From positions 9,532,174 through 9,596,173 of the forward strand of contig OX439045.1 in the NCBI GenBank assembly GCA_949317995.1: a stretch of DNA of 64,000 nucleotides, in the 5' to 3' direction. The notes below the pieces were generated by a model, which saw only the letters and a program-made list of their open reading frames with translations, made no database searches and had not been told where the DNA came from. Numbering within the stretch: position 1 is the first letter of the stretch; every line of letters starts with the position of its first letter. Shown piece by piece: positions 27,663 to 44,960 of this stretch. The DNA is from Acholoe squamosa. Its lineage: Eukaryota; Annelida; Polychaeta; Phyllodocida; Polynoidae. The translations under genes and the position numbers were made by a program.

Positions 27663-28276
27663 CCGCACGCCTTCCAAAATTCATGCTTCAATATTCATGC
27701 TGTGTAATATCGACAGGTATGTGCATGGGAATATCCACCAAAAGGCACTGAGTAACCCAGAAATCGTGGTATAACGGCTAGTAAGATCAATCACCTAGGT
27801 GCAGAATATGGCTTTACTTCATTTTTCCATGATAGAGAATGGTATTAAAAGGGGGAATTTCCATTTGATATATGCCTGACTTCATGCAGTAGAAAATATT
27901 GTGGGAATTCACTTGTTGATAGGATTTTTCACATTTATGTGTACCCTCAACCCCCCACATAAATCAGCTACTTTATGTTGGTCATAAGTCACTCTTACAT
28001 TGACCCTTTACTAGTAAGTTTCACTCCCCATTTACTTTTGAAACACTTCCCCTAAGCCTAAGAAGCCTAAGATCAATCTTAGGATGACCATAGGAGTGAT
28101 CTTGCTCATACATGGTGGTTGTGAAACAGGTCTCAGTGATCGATCTTAGGATGATCCCACGAGTAACATTACTCATATACCTATATTACTCGTACAGAGT
28201 GCTTGAGAGCTGTTTCTAGCACCAGAGATAGTCTATTATCCTGTACTTAGCTGAGCTGTATATAGATAGTTATACA

Positions 28277-28800
28277 GTGGGATGACACCCGCAGGTATTA
28301 TTGGCTGTGTTTGTGTCCACGGTTCTGATTGGTGGCTGGTTCTAGATCCAGGCCTCAAAGCTCCAAGCCCCAGTAGAGGGCAAACCTCAATGTGAATTGG
28401 AAACTTTAACAACCTCACATTGCAATAATGTATCATGGTATTTGCTTGTCATGATGCATGAATGCAGCCCTGTCAAGTAACCCAACTGTCGGTGCTGCAT
28501 TTATGCATCACACAAACCTTCTGGTGCTGATACTCTCTTAGATGGTCAGCATCATGCAATCTATGCAATGTTTGTGAGACTCGATAAAGGCATCATGCAG
28601 TCCATAAGGGGTTAATCTATTCAGGTGATGATCTTTCTTGTCTTCTGTTGGGTCACGAGGATTAGGATCACGTGTATAACCTGCTGTCACTCACTATGTT
28701 TAGACTTATGTAAATGTCTGATATAGTAATCAGGCCCAACAGAAGATTGGACAGACCTCCACGCCAATGTCAATGTCATTTGGATGATAGATAGGTAGAG
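28277..28800 (+). repeat. Unit front block upstream of copy B
   Basis: GTGGGATGACACCCGCAGG, TTCTGATTGGTGGCTGG, GCATGATGCA modules, TAAGGGGTTAATCTATTCAG, GTTGGGTCACGAGGATTAGG, then ATGTCAATGTCATTTGG. It closely matches 43980-44390 and 62789-63425 and more loosely 4608-5045, all in the same orientation. Confidence 0.7.
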
Positions 28801-29460
28801 ATTCCACTTTAGGTTGTAGTCCTACCACTTTCTCGAATTCCTTTATTTGTTAAGACTAAATTAGAATTGGGCAATTTCATATTTTTAATTAGCCAAATTC
28901 AAGAGTGATTAACCTAACATCTTGTAAAATGAATTGAGGTCCCAATATGTTGAGATAGAATAGCAATGATCAGCATGATAACGTTACATAGCCCTAATTA
29001 GCCAGTTTGGCATATTTAGAGGATCTGAGATTAGCCGATTTGAATTTAGATTCACCATTGGCGATAAACAATCCAAAAGTAGCAAAATTGGTACATATCT
29101 GATGATTTCCTCTCATAATATCATAAACTAAACCATAGGGAATGAGGGCAAATTCAGTAGGTGACAAAGCAAGTAGGGTCTATGTGAACATTTCAATTGA
29201 TTAATTGATTACTCGTTAATTTGCTAATTATCGCTGGTTAATTTACCACATCGAGGATTCTGTGCCTATTTTCAGGCTACATACATGCTCTGCAGGGCAT
29301 TTCAAAACGATATCTATAGCTATGGTTTTGAAATGTCCTCCTGGTTTCCAATTATTGTCCCAAATATCTAATTCACAAGTTACAACCTTCTTGCGTAATG
29401 TAATGATGCTTATTGACAGATAAGTCATCATAAGGTAGTTCCTTCCCAATTAAGTCATTC
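28801..29460. other. Intergenic block shared with the copy C unit
   Basis: The stretch 29130-29290 (GGGAATGAGGGCAAATT, TTGATTAATTGATTACT, TTTACCACATCGAGGATT) aligns with 46150-46310. No gene. Confidence 0.55.
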
Positions 29461-29567
29461 CCCAAGGGCACCCAATAGGCTGAGGACACAGCGGTTAGAC
29501 ACGTGGTCCTAATACCTGTGACCAAAGAGAGATATAATTAGATCAAGACATGAATATCTTAACCTTT

Positions 29568-29760
29568 TAAGGGCCACATATATAGCTTTTGCCTCAAGTC
29601 TACTCACCAGCACGGCATAGGGGCACACTCCCTACCATGAGATAATGTGTCAAACTCATGAGGTCAGCATGATGCATTAATGAAACACCAGTGATTCAGT
29701 AATCCCACATTTAGACATAAGGTCAGCATGATGCATGAATGTATGAAAGCCGTGGAGGGC
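29568..29760. repeat. GCATGATGCA family fragment
   Basis: GGTCAGCATGATGCATTAAT and GGTCAGCATGATGCATGAAT are two diverged modules. Confidence 0.5.
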
Positions 29761-29854
29761 CACACCTTAAAAAAATGAACTTGAACTTTTTTATCTCCAA
29801 TATGGAAAGAACATAAAATGGAACTTAAAAAACTACTGTCAAACCTGATAATAC

Positions 29855-30145
29855 ACCTGTCAACTGTCAAAGTAAAAAAAATAAATCTGCTGTCAATATG
29901 ATATTTTCCCCTGTCAACTGTCAAGTTAACAGTTGATAGCAGATTTTTTTCTAACTTGACAGTTGACAGTGGAAAAAACATGTTTTCTTATCTGGTGTCA
30001 ACATGATTTTTGCGCTGTCAACTGTCAAGTTGACAGTAGATTTTTGTCTAACTTGACAGTTGATAGGGGAAAATATCATGTTGAAAGCAATTTTTATTTT
30101 CATGTTGACACTTGACAGGGGAAATTATTATGTTTGACAGCAATT
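29855..30145. repeat. Cluster of inverted CTGTCAACTGTCAAGTT units
   Basis: At least six CTGTCAACTGTCAA or TTGACAGTTGACAG units occur in both orientations, separated by short A/T spacers. Several adjacent pairs are palindromic (CAACTGTCAAGTTGACAG). Confidence 0.75.
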
Positions 30146-30194
30146 TTTTTTAAACTTCATCTTGGTGGTTGTAAGAAAATCATGCTGATTTTGA

Positions 30195-30350
30195 AGTGCA
30201 TGTTTTTTGGAGTTGCAAGCCGCGCCAGCGGCCAGAAGCGTAGTGACCGTGCAACTCCATTATGTTTTCAGTTTCTTATGACATCACTAGTGACGTCATC
30301 TTATGACGTCACGCAGCTCAGTGACGTCATCCCGCTAGCAATTCATACAG
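30195..30350 (+). repeat. Repeat bearing CRE-like sites, copy 2
   Basis: Three perfect TGACGTCA palindromes lie at 30291-30298, 30304-30311 and 30322-30329, next to TGACATCA. The left part GCGGCCAGAAGCGTAGTGAC matches 8812-8975. CREB/ATF proteins are known to bind TGACGTCA; activity here is untested. About 0.9 kb upstream of the copy B promoter. Confidence 0.65.
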
Positions 30351-30377
30351 AAAACACATGAAATTATGAGAGATTCG

Positions 30378-30605
30378 GCATGGCCCAACAGTCGCAATGA
30401 TGCACCAATGAAGTGCTGGAGAGACTACTCTCTAGAACTTCATTGGACCTTCATCCTGATCCTCTGGGAGTTTATGTATCAACCCAGTAAGGTCTACATG
30501 ATGCTTCATTGAAGTGCTGGCGAGCATTCTTGTCAGCACTTCATTGGTGCATCATGACGATTGATGGACATGATGCAATAATGCATTAGCAGTGCTGAAA
30601 GGTTA
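30378..30605. repeat. GCATGATGCA foldback copy
   Basis: It contains GAAGTGCTGG...CCAGCACTTC-type arms twice, TTGGTGCATCATGACGATTG and GATGCAATAATGCATTAGCA. Nearly full length. Confidence 0.65.
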
Positions 30606-31068
30606 AGCTAAGCCCTACATGATATATTAATCTTCTTTATGGTCCATAGTCCCACTGACATTGACCTTGGTGTTCAGGTTCATATAATCCTCTCTGGGGT
30701 CAAGTTATTATGGAGCCTGGATATTGAGTCAGCAGCCAATCAGAATGAAGGGCACTGCCATTAGACCAGTAAGGGAGAGTTCATGCATACAAGTGTTTCT
30801 TTCATTGTACTTATAAGCCTAAGTCTAGCTATCGTTTCGGTGTTGATGTATCATAATTAATGGCCATTTGGGAGAAGATCAAATCCAGGTTTAGCATGGT
30901 GCACATGCACCTCTGGCGACTTCCCAGTCCTGCATTCATGTATCATAAAATCCAATGGAAATAATGCACTTCAAGGTTTAAGCAGTGGTTGAGGAGGGTG
31001 GGTGGTATCTGTTGTGCGAACCATCAATAAACATGGGTACAGTAAACCTAAGTTACCTCTGCTGAGGT

Positions 31069-31272
31069 GGGGGGGGGGGGAGAAGTCATGCTAGAATTTC
31101 ACACCAGAGGGCCAGGGCTTGGCCAATCACATTAAGGCTTTCATGCAGTAAGAGCAAGAACAGCCAATCAGAGAGCTACTTCTTAATGAGCCAATGGCAG
31201 AGAAGGTACAATATGACAGGGAGGAATCTGTAAGAGCAGATTGCAGTATAAAAGTGAGATGGTTTGGGACAT
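31069..31272 (+). promoter_or_regulatory. Copy B core promoter: G tract, three CCAAT boxes, TATA box
   Basis: A G run at 31069-31080 is followed by CCAAT at 31123, 31164 and 31191. GGGAGGAATCTGTAAG is at 31219-31234 and a canonical TATAAAAG at 31247-31254. The block-to-TATA gap is 12 bp, as in A and C. The first two CCAAT boxes are 41 bp apart, as in A. A start near 31273 (TTCAGACAA) is inferred. Confidence 0.85.
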
Positions 31273-31363
31273 TCAGACAATCTTTCTGAGATTCATCTCA
31301 GAGTTTCATCACCTTGTCACAGTGAGGAGACCACGGGGAGAGAAGTCATTCTGAACAATTCTG
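31273..31363 (+). other. Copy B non-coding 5' exon
   Basis: It ends at the donor TTCTG|GTGAGTC (31364). The acceptor TTTTTGTAG ends at 32460, 14 nt before the ATG. A 7-bp hairpin, TCTGAGA-TTCA-TCTCAGA, lies at 31285-31302 near the 5' end. The upstream boundary comes from TATA spacing only. Confidence 0.72.
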
Positions 31364-31384
31364 GTGAGTCAGCACTTTCACAAT

Positions 31385-31672
31385 TACCATAATCTCCCAC
31401 GTATAAGGCGCACCTCGCGTAAAAGGTGCACCCAGAGTTTTAGAAAATAGTCAAAAAAATGAAAAATTCATAACTTTTGTTCTACTTAATGAATCTTCAA
31501 AATTCAAAAAGCTATGTGTTGCTAGAGCCCCCAGGACCTTCCAGGCCCCCCTAGATCCTATTATGACTTACGGGGCAGTGTAAGATATCAAATCTTGGTG
31601 TCCCCCTTCTGGATCCAGTAAGAACTAAAACCTCTCGGACAAGACGTGCCTTGTACACGGGAGATTACGGTA
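31385..31672. mobile_element. TIR element in the copy B 5' UTR intron (ATAAGGCGCACC family)
   Basis: The left end ACCATAATCTCCCACGTATA and the inverse of the right end ACCGTAATCTCCCGTGTACA match at 16 of 20. Followed by AAGGCGCACC-like sequence. TA lies at each edge. Non-coding, and related to 54001-54294. Confidence 0.75.
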
Positions 31673-32474
31673 TATATATAAATGTCTTCAACTCTATAAG
31701 GGTTGCATTAGGTTATACTTTGCAGTAGAATTACCATGTATCATAGCGACCTTGGGGTAACAAACAGTCCTTAAATGGTTTGCTTTTCTTTACCTGTTTG
31801 GCCATGTGAAGCTATTGCTTTACCTGGGGCTTTAAAAGTGAAGGGTATAGTAGTGCTCTCTAGTGCTATAAGCTATTTAGTTGCTTAGGATTGCTCTGTG
31901 GGCTGTAATAAACCCTTGTTTTGCAAATGATCTGTCACTATTATGCAGGTAGGTACTATTGGTAGTATGGAACTTTGTTCATTGTATAGTTAGGGCACTT
32001 TCTGCTTATCTCAGTGCCACCTTTAACCTTACATCTTAGAAATTGATTGCTATAGGGCATGAAGTGTCCATATTATAAACTTGTATAGTGGTGCCTTTTA
32101 CAAAATGACAGTAGTAGGTGCAACAAAATGCCCATTTAGTACAATTTATCAGCAAATATGTTTACATAGTGTCCACATAGACACTTTGTAATCTGTGGCT
32201 AATATGAAGCATCACTTATAAATAGTCATATGTATTATGATCTTATTGTTATCAAAGTGATAGGGTTCTAAGCACCTTCAAAAATAATTCCATTATGAGT
32301 GCAAGTAATTACCATGTTGATTTGTAGATAACTGGTAAAAATGTCATGTCTATCCTTTGGGTTTGATACGCTTCTAAAGGTTTAACACAATGTACTTACG
32401 CATCAGTGGTTCTTAGAGCCTCAAGCTCCAAGGTTTGATTTTGTCTATCTATTTTTGTAGGTAACTGCTAAAAG

Positions 32475-38192
<5,718 letters not shown>

Positions 38193-38385
38193 ACTTTAAA
38201 CCATATGCCAACAATGTTTGTTCTACATATCCTTAGGATGTGTTTCTTTTAGTTAAGGACAATAGCTACAGGTGCTTTCTGCTTGTGTCCCTAATGCTTG
38301 TTAGAAATTGTTTATCCTGGTAAAACACAAAAGAATATCAGCGAACTGTTATATATTGTACTACACATCCTGCATTGAAAATACA

Positions 38386-38391
38386 AATAAA
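38386..38391 (+). terminator. Copy B polyadenylation signal AATAAA
   Basis: AATAAA is 194 bp after the stop, in the same 3' UTR context as copy A (TGCATTGAAA shortly before). Confidence 0.8.
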
Positions 38392-38569
38392 CATATAAAC
38401 ATTTATTGTTTGTAAACTGTGGTTGTGTCATTTACATAGATTCATTAGTAAAATCTTTTTGAATGTCTTACGACATCATATTTAGAGTTCATTCAATTTG
38501 CATACTCTTTAGCGAATGTCAGTATTTAAATCTGCTCAAACGATTATCATTTCTTACATTACCGTAAAA

Positions 38570-38710
38570 GTGCCCACATAAGCTTTCCTCCCTCAGTTTG
38601 ACCCTACCTGATAAGCTGACCCCTCTATTTTAAACAAATTGAGACGAGCAAAATTGGACCCTAACACTTAAAATATCCTTGGCTTATATGAGAAGTTTTA
38701 TCAGTAGTCA
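38570..38710 (+). repeat. Unit downstream block, copy B
   Basis: GATAAGCTGACCCCTCTATT, TTAAACAAATTGAGACGAGC and AAAATATCC...GAGAAGTTTTAT align with the blocks after copies A and C. Confidence 0.6.
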
Positions 38711-38879
38711 CTCAGAAATCAAAGAAACTAGAAACATTGGAGATAATATAGAATATAATATATATATACAGGTATCCAACGAAGTGAAATAAGTTTTCTC
38801 ACTTATACTCCGATATTAACCACTGACTGTGTCAAAAAGAGACATTTCAATTGTTTAATCAAGATATAAAACTGAATAA

Positions 38880-39700
38880 TTCGTGTGCTTTAGGATTTGA
38901 TGTGGGATTCGAACCTGCACAGCCTTATGCACTTTGTCCTCATAGACTGTGTGTATTATAAGTTGGCCTTCTCCAGGGGCCTAACTAAAGATCTATGCAG
39001 AATGAAACAACATTGAGCTTTATTGCTCTGGAATACATGGTTTATTCAATATATAGTCAGAACTGCCACTAATGTGTGCAGAAGCATCTAACCTAACTGA
39101 CAGAACCACTTTAGAATTTTTAGATTTCTCTTCAATGGTCATTGTGGCACAATGACCATTGAAGATTAAGAAATTAGGCTTTTGTATGAAGGATTATGAA
39201 AGTTTGACAAAAAAGTTTTCAATGTTGTTTCATACTGCATAGATCTATAGTATAATGGTTAGCAAGGTCGATTCATCCACTGAAGGATGTCAGTTTAAGA
39301 CCCCTCTATGAGAGTAATTTAAAAAAAAAAGTTTATAAAAGTTCTTAAAAAAGTGGAAACGCTCTTTTCAATGCGTAATTGCTAATTATCTTAAGGAAGG
39401 TGCACTGGTCATTCTACAACAGGGACTAGGACCTACCGGGTGCATCTAGCTGATATCTAGAGTTCATGGCCCTAAAGTACAAGGGTATAGGTTGATATAA
39501 CATTCTTAGCTATGATCTTGGAATCATGCCCCCATAACTGCCCAGAGGTTATGTGCATAAGCTCTGAGAGTTTATGTGAATAATCTCTCCTGAGAAGCCC
39601 CAAACCCTGTGCTGAAATGTCACATAAAGTAGAATGCGAAAATAAACTTCCAATAAGAACTATAGGAGTGTGAGCCAGGCGGACTATAATTGCCCAAATC
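38880..39700. mobile_element. Palindromic composite with tRNA-like sequences, downstream of copy B
   Basis: The inverse of 38900-38930 carries a perfect B box, GGTTCGAATCCC. 39247-39310 has ATAGTATAATGGTTAGCAAG and GTTTAAGACC. Between them, AGATCTATGCAG...GAAACAACATTGA is inverted at 39213-39247. The right tail GAGCCAGGCGGACTATAAT matches the intron 2 insertion. Confidence 0.6.
39130..39164. repeat. Perfect 16-bp hairpin
   Basis: CTTCAATGGTCATTGT, loop GGC, ACAATGACCATTGAAG. It is the centre of the larger palindromic element. Confidence 0.9.
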
Positions 39701-39856
39701 TAGGCAGTGCTATTTGAGAGCCATAACCTCATCATAATCATCAGAATGCACCTACTGTATTGTAGTTCACAAGGGCAAGTGTTTCAAATAGAGCACTCAT
39801 GAATCACCGGCACATAAATGGTTAACCAAACAGAATACACTATTTACAATAAAGCA

Positions 39857-40026
39857 GTGGCGCATTTAGGGGGGGGCGCTGGGGCGCCGGCCCCCTCCTT
39901 TTTTGCCAGTACTTAAGCGTTTAATAGCATATTTTCGACCCTAAAATGTGGCTAAAAAAGGGGGGGGGGTGCGGCCCCTCTTTTGAGCTGCGCCCCCTCC
40001 TTTTTCAAATTCTGGATCCGCCACCG
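39857..40026. mobile_element. hAT-like MITE with 8-bp duplication
   Basis: The ends GTGGCG and CGCCAC(CG) with GGATCCGCCAC are typical of hAT MITEs. ATAAAGCA flanks both sides (39849-39856 and 40027-40034). Non-coding, and related to 44456-44627. Confidence 0.8.
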
Positions 40027-40149
40027 ATAAAGCACAGTGAAATCCAATGAAACTGAGCTTAGATCAATTGGATGCATTTCTATCACCTCTTCCCCTAGTG
40101 GAACAATCAATAAACACTTCAAAGGTAAAGATAATTCATTAGTGATGTC

Positions 40150-40290
40150 AGGTCAAGGGCATGGCACTCTGGTGGCTTTACGAGGGTCAGTATGATGCTC
40201 CAAGTACTGAATAGAAGTTCTCGCAGCAATTCATTGGTGCATCATGACAACCAATGGCCATGATGCACTCCATCCTCAGTGCTCTGCAAG
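40150..40290. repeat. GCATGATGCA family fragment
   Basis: GGTCAGTATGATGCTCCAAG and TTGGTGCATCATGACAACCA. Confidence 0.5.
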
Positions 40291-42429
40291 GGGTTCATTA
40301 TTCAAAGACTCCTAAGGCCGCATACACGGGGCAGACTGAATGAGCCTACTAATATGGCACTAATGGTCGCTAGTTGCACGGGGTGTCTGCAGGAAACGTC
40401 CAATCCCATCTCGATGGCAATTCACATATAAATAAAATTATTATACGGCATAAATGTAGTTTGGAAACGGCTGGTTGGGGACAAAAATAGTCCTGATCTT
40501 TTTTTTTTTAGTGCTGTACACAACATGCAGTGTTAGATTTGCTATGGAACAATTTTATAAATGATTACCAAGAAAGATTCTCAGTTCATTGAGATCATTA
40601 TCTTGAGTATGAAATGACCATGTCACCCTGGTCGTTTCAATGAAAGATACCTCTTTTTTAAAGTTATGAATTAACCCCCTGGCAATATAAAAAAAAATCC
40701 TGATCTTGGTGTGGATAGACGATGTCGAGTTCTCTGCTACATTCTCGATCTTTTCAATCAATTCAATTCACTTTTATTCAGACACAACCCGATCAGACAT
40801 CCTGGCCGAATCTGGGGGTTAATTCATAAGTTTAAAAGTATGTCATCCTCGTTACATGCTCAAAGTAATACTCTCATAGGATGGAAATGCATCGGGAAGA
40901 ACCAATTTGCTCCTCATTCAAAATCGGGAATAAACTGGTTTCGGTGGAATAGCCACTTAAGAACCAGTGGACACGTTGCATTAATTAATGACATAAGGCA
41001 GCTGATTTTGTTTATCCTAGGGGGCCACTTTGTATGTACCGCAACATATTGTGTGGATTTTAACAAATGTATAGATGTAGTTAGTACGTCTTGTAAAATT
41101 AAGTTTCCAGTGTGAAATGAAAGAGCCAGGGCGTTGGCAATGAAATACTTTGATAATACTCAGTTTTTGGTGGTTTTTTTGGGTGTTTTTTTTTGTGTGT
41201 GTTTTGTTTTGTTTTGTGTTTTTTTTTTTTTTTGTTTTGTTTTTTGTGGGGGGGGGGGGTAGAATTGTTCGCGCTAAACTCCTTTTGGCACATTGCCCCT
41301 TTTTCTTCGACCTGCAATGAAGTGTTGGTGCAGCATGTCGACCCTACAGAGGGGTATCAAAACCTGTAGGGTCTAGATGATGACTCATGATGCATAGCAG
41401 GCCAGAGGCGTAGGAAGCAAATATTCATTGAGGGGCCCAGGGGGTGCCCACCCTAGCCACTCTGAATTGTTGGCTTAAGCCTGCTGGTGTTGATGCATGT
41501 TTGTGTGGGATCTATATAAAAGATTATTCCTTGATGGCTTATTTTTATCCCATGTTGTGTTTTTTCCTATTCTTATGATACATTTGTCCAATTTGAGTGG
41601 TGAGCAGTGGGAATCTTGTACAGTTTATAATGAGGTCTTGACACATTTTGGGGGCCCAGACATATTCAGGCCCCTGCCCCCCCCCCCTTTTCCTACGCCC
41701 CCGAGCAGTTTTTATTCACTACCGACCAAGATCAGTCACTTTTTTGCCCATTCTCACAAAAGGCAACACAGCTAGTGTCTAAGGTATAGGATGTTTACAT
41801 TCTTAGATTGTAAACATAAGATTTCAGGGTTCACTTGCCATATGAGGGACTGGGTTTCCTTTTAGTTCTGTTTATATTTACGCAAAACATGCGATTGAAA
41901 TGTCTGTTGATGTTGTCCAACCCAAGCCCCTCATAAGATGGACCATCTTGGTCTTGGTTGGATATGAATAAGAACACAGTACAGTGTAAATATAAACACA
42001 GCAGTTTGACCGTAAATCGCAGGTCTTGTCCTGTAAAAATCAAACCTGTCTGATATTGAACTTCTGAGACTCATGACTGTGAACGTTAGCAATATTTACA
42101 TTGAGGCATATTTTGATTTAGTAAACAAAAGCACCTTTTTCACAACAAAAACATGCCTTAATCACACACAAATGCTTCCTCAATAAACAAATAGCTCTCT
42201 GACCATTCTATCTCAACCTGGCACCAATAACAAATGGCACTGTATAATCTCTGTTTGTGTCTGCTTTTGTGAGAATAGCTCCGAATTTGGGCAAAAATCG
42301 CATAGTGGAGCCTCCATTTTTCATAGGTAGAGGCAAAGATCTAGATTATTTATATCTCTAGGTCTGTGGTATAGGCCTATATCGCCTGTGTCGCAATTTA
42401 TCGCTGAACCATGAGTAGGGAAGCTCAGG
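40291..42429. other. Intergenic, no gene recognised
   Basis: A 134-codon frame at 40711-41115 shows no domain I recognise. GTTATGAATTAACCCCC (40663) and GGGGGTTAATTCATAAG (40815) are inverted and suggest a small foldback. T/G runs occur at 41160-41260, and a short family fragment at 41325-41400. Confidence 0.45.
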
Positions 42430-43567
42430 AGGCCATTTCTTAAAACACTACGACTGCTGTCCTTAAAATCGTAGTGAGAACCTAATAATTTGGCCTTAAC
42501 AGCACCATGAACTAGTAGTCCCTACCCAGCAAATTGTCGTTATCTGTCGCCATGATTGGTCATCAATGGTGACTCCTTTCTGAGTGATAACTGACTGTGT
42601 CATCTTTCGCCACTTTGTGTCAGTCTCACATGGCATGGCGATTTATCACAACAGTCGCCAACATGATCTCACTCACTGTGTGAGTATGTGCCACCCCTTG
42701 TCATCCCTCACAAAGCATGGTGACTTATCACCACCATCGCCAACATGGATCTAACTCACTGCGTGAGTATGTGCCACTGCCTGTCAACTCTCAGTCAGAA
42801 TGGCAACTTTTCTCCTGCATTGCCACATGGCTCTCACTCACTGCGTGAGTGTGTATCACTCCTAGTTAATCTTCTCACAACATGCGCTATGGCATGGTGT
42901 GCGTTTCATCTAGCGAGGTGAGTGATCACTCGTGTCGCCATCCCTGGTAAGTGTGGGTGATCAAGATCCTCACGAGGTGCGCGTTTTATCTAGCGAGGTG
43001 ACTGATCACAATCCTTGCCATCCATGGTGAATGTGCATTATGACGTGGTGTGCGTCTCATGTAGCGAAGTGAGTGATCACTCATGTCGCCATCCCTGGTG
43101 AGGATGAGTGATCACTCATGTCGCTATCCCTGGTGAGGATGAGTGATCACGATCCCCGCCATCCCTGGTGAACATATGCTATGACGAGGTGCGTGTTTCA
43201 TCTAGCAAGGTGAGTGATCACCCGCGTCGCCATCCCTGGTGAGTCTGAGTGATCACCATCCTCGCCATCTGAGGTGAGGCCATGTGATCACCACCATTGC
43301 TATTCCTGGTGATCTTGTGCTATAGCGACGTTGTGTTCCAACTAGCGACATGTGTGAGCCACTTCACACAGGTTGACGAGGAGTCACAACAATTTGCTGG
43401 GTAATGTCTGCACCAGTACGACTGCCCTACTAAACCTTATGTAATTAGTGCATAGCTGCTAATCGTAGTGAGCAGTCGTAGGGCAGTTCCTACGATAGCC
43501 TGGCTTATTCTTGGCATTTTTAAATCGTAGTGGCTGTGTGCAGTCGTAGTACATTGAGAAATGGCCT
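42430..43567. mobile_element. Outer TIR element AGGCCATTTCT...ACTACGACTGC
   Basis: AGGCCATTTCTTAAAACACT at the left and the inverse of the right end AGGCCATTTCTCAATGTACT match, and CTACGACTGC and CACTACGATTT recur inside both arms. It is interrupted by 42525-43401. Confidence 0.65.
42525..43401 (+). mobile_element. 877-bp expanded version of the 222-bp TIR element
   Basis: It has the same ends (CCCAGCAAATTGTCGT... and ...ACAATTTGCTGGG) and the same first and last about 90 bp as the 222-bp copies. TA flanks both sides. The centre is amplified into many diverged units with GAGTGATCAC, CGCCATCCCTGGTGA and CATCTAGCGAGGTGAG. It is nested in the outer element. Confidence 0.85.
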
Positions 43568-43826
43568 GCAGACAGATAACCTGTCTGATCATTCAATTCA
43601 TTTTATTGTGTAGACCTAATTTACTACGCATCATACAATCTCTTTGAGGTAAAAATGCAACATGATTATGTGTGTTTTTACTCTGTTGAACAGAAAATCA
43701 AACGAACCTATAGGATTTTCCTAACCTCGAGGAGAAAAAAAATGTTCACAGAATTAAAGTTCATGTAACTTGTATTCATGCTCCTCCATAAAGCCCTATA
43801 CATAATCTATTATCCTACTTAGCCAA

Positions 43827-43877
<51 letters not shown>

Positions 43878-43879
43878 TT

Positions 43880-43976
<97 letters not shown>
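43827..43976. repeat. Compound microsatellite (TA)n-(GATA)n-(GA)n
   Basis: Three simple-repeat tracts run in sequence with no interruption. Confidence 0.97.
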
Positions 43977-43979
43977 GAA

Positions 43980-44390
43980 ACTCAAGGTCTAGGTCAATGT
44001 GAGTGGGGAACTTTAAGAACCACATAATGCATTAATGCATCATGGTCTTTGCTTGTCATGATGCATAAATGCATCAATTGTCAGGGCTGCATTCATGCAT
44101 CATGCAGACCCTGTGGTGCTAATACACTCCCAGATGGTCAACATGATGCACTCTATGCATCTGTGAGACTCGCCAAAAAGGTGTCATGCAGTCCATAAGG
44201 GGTTAATCTATTCAGGTGATGATCTTTCCTGTCTCGTGTTGGGTCAAGAAAATGAGGATCACATGTTTAACCCCCTGTGTCTGAATACATACTTATGTAA
44301 ATGCCCAATATAGTAATCGGGCCCGACAGGGGATTGGACAAACCTCAATGTCAATGTCATTTGGAAAATAAACAGGTAGAGATTGCCTCC
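43980..44390 (+). repeat. Unit front block upstream of copy C
   Basis: CTCAAGGTCTAGGTCAATGT, GCATGATGCA palindromes, TAAGGGGTTAATCTATTCAG, GTTGGGTCAAGAAAATGAGG and TGTCAATGTCATTTGG align with 28350-28800. The first part of the block is replaced by the microsatellite. Confidence 0.7.
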
Positions 44391-44455
44391 CCCTTGACCA
44401 AGAACCAGGTCTGACCAATTTTGATCCCTAAATGACACTACCGTTCAGTGGCGTA

Positions 44456-44627
44456 TTTAGAGGGGGGCACAGGGGTATGGGCACCCCACTTTTTACCCAG
44501 TACTTAAGAGTTTAATAACATATTTTGGACCCCAAAATTTGCTCAAAATTAGGGGGTGCACCCCCTCCTTTTGGGCTGCACCCCCAGCTGCGCCACCCTC
44601 CTTTTCCATATCCTGGATCCGCCACTG
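44456..44627. mobile_element. hAT-like MITE, second copy
   Basis: CAGTGGCGTATTTAG at the left and GGATCCGCCACTG at the right. The interior matches 39857-40026 (CCAGTACTTAAG, TTTAATA(A/G)CATATTTT). The flanking 8-mers agree at only five of eight positions. Confidence 0.75.
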
Positions 44628-44960
44628 CCATCATTCACTTTGAGAATACAATTGTCTTAACCAAGTGGGGTCTAGATGGGGGGCTCCTCATGTGACTTGT
44701 TGATTTAAAAAAAAAATCCTGTTATTGTCACTAAGCACCATGTAGAACGTGTTTTAAGAAAAAGCCATATCCCATGTCACTATCTTTGAGCCCCATTGCC
44801 TGTAGAAGTTCTATGTGCCTCGTTGATTCTAAGATATAGGTGTTATGGTAGGTACAGAAGAACCTACCAATATTTATCTATTCTTCTTTTATTTTTTGTC
44901 CTATGTTATTATGTTATCATGTCATTTTCTGAGCAACATATACTGACACAATTACCATAT

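Larger units (their letters stand above)
24847..28215. mobile_element. Cluster of about four AGACCTGTTTCA-ended elements
   Basis: Units of about 600 bp begin or end with AGACCTGTTTCA or its inverse near 24847, 25437, 25949, 26560 and 28120. They share AAGATCGATCTT, CACATAAATCAGCTACTTTA and GACCTTTACT-like segments. The first unit is inverted relative to the others. The last is interrupted by about 1 kb (26770-27770). Non-coding. Confidence 0.7.

Noticed and set aside
40711-41115. The longest uninterrupted frame in the window outside simple repeats (134 codons)
   Set aside because: No recognisable domain, no splice context and it overlaps an inverted repeat; length alone is within chance for this much AT-rich DNA.
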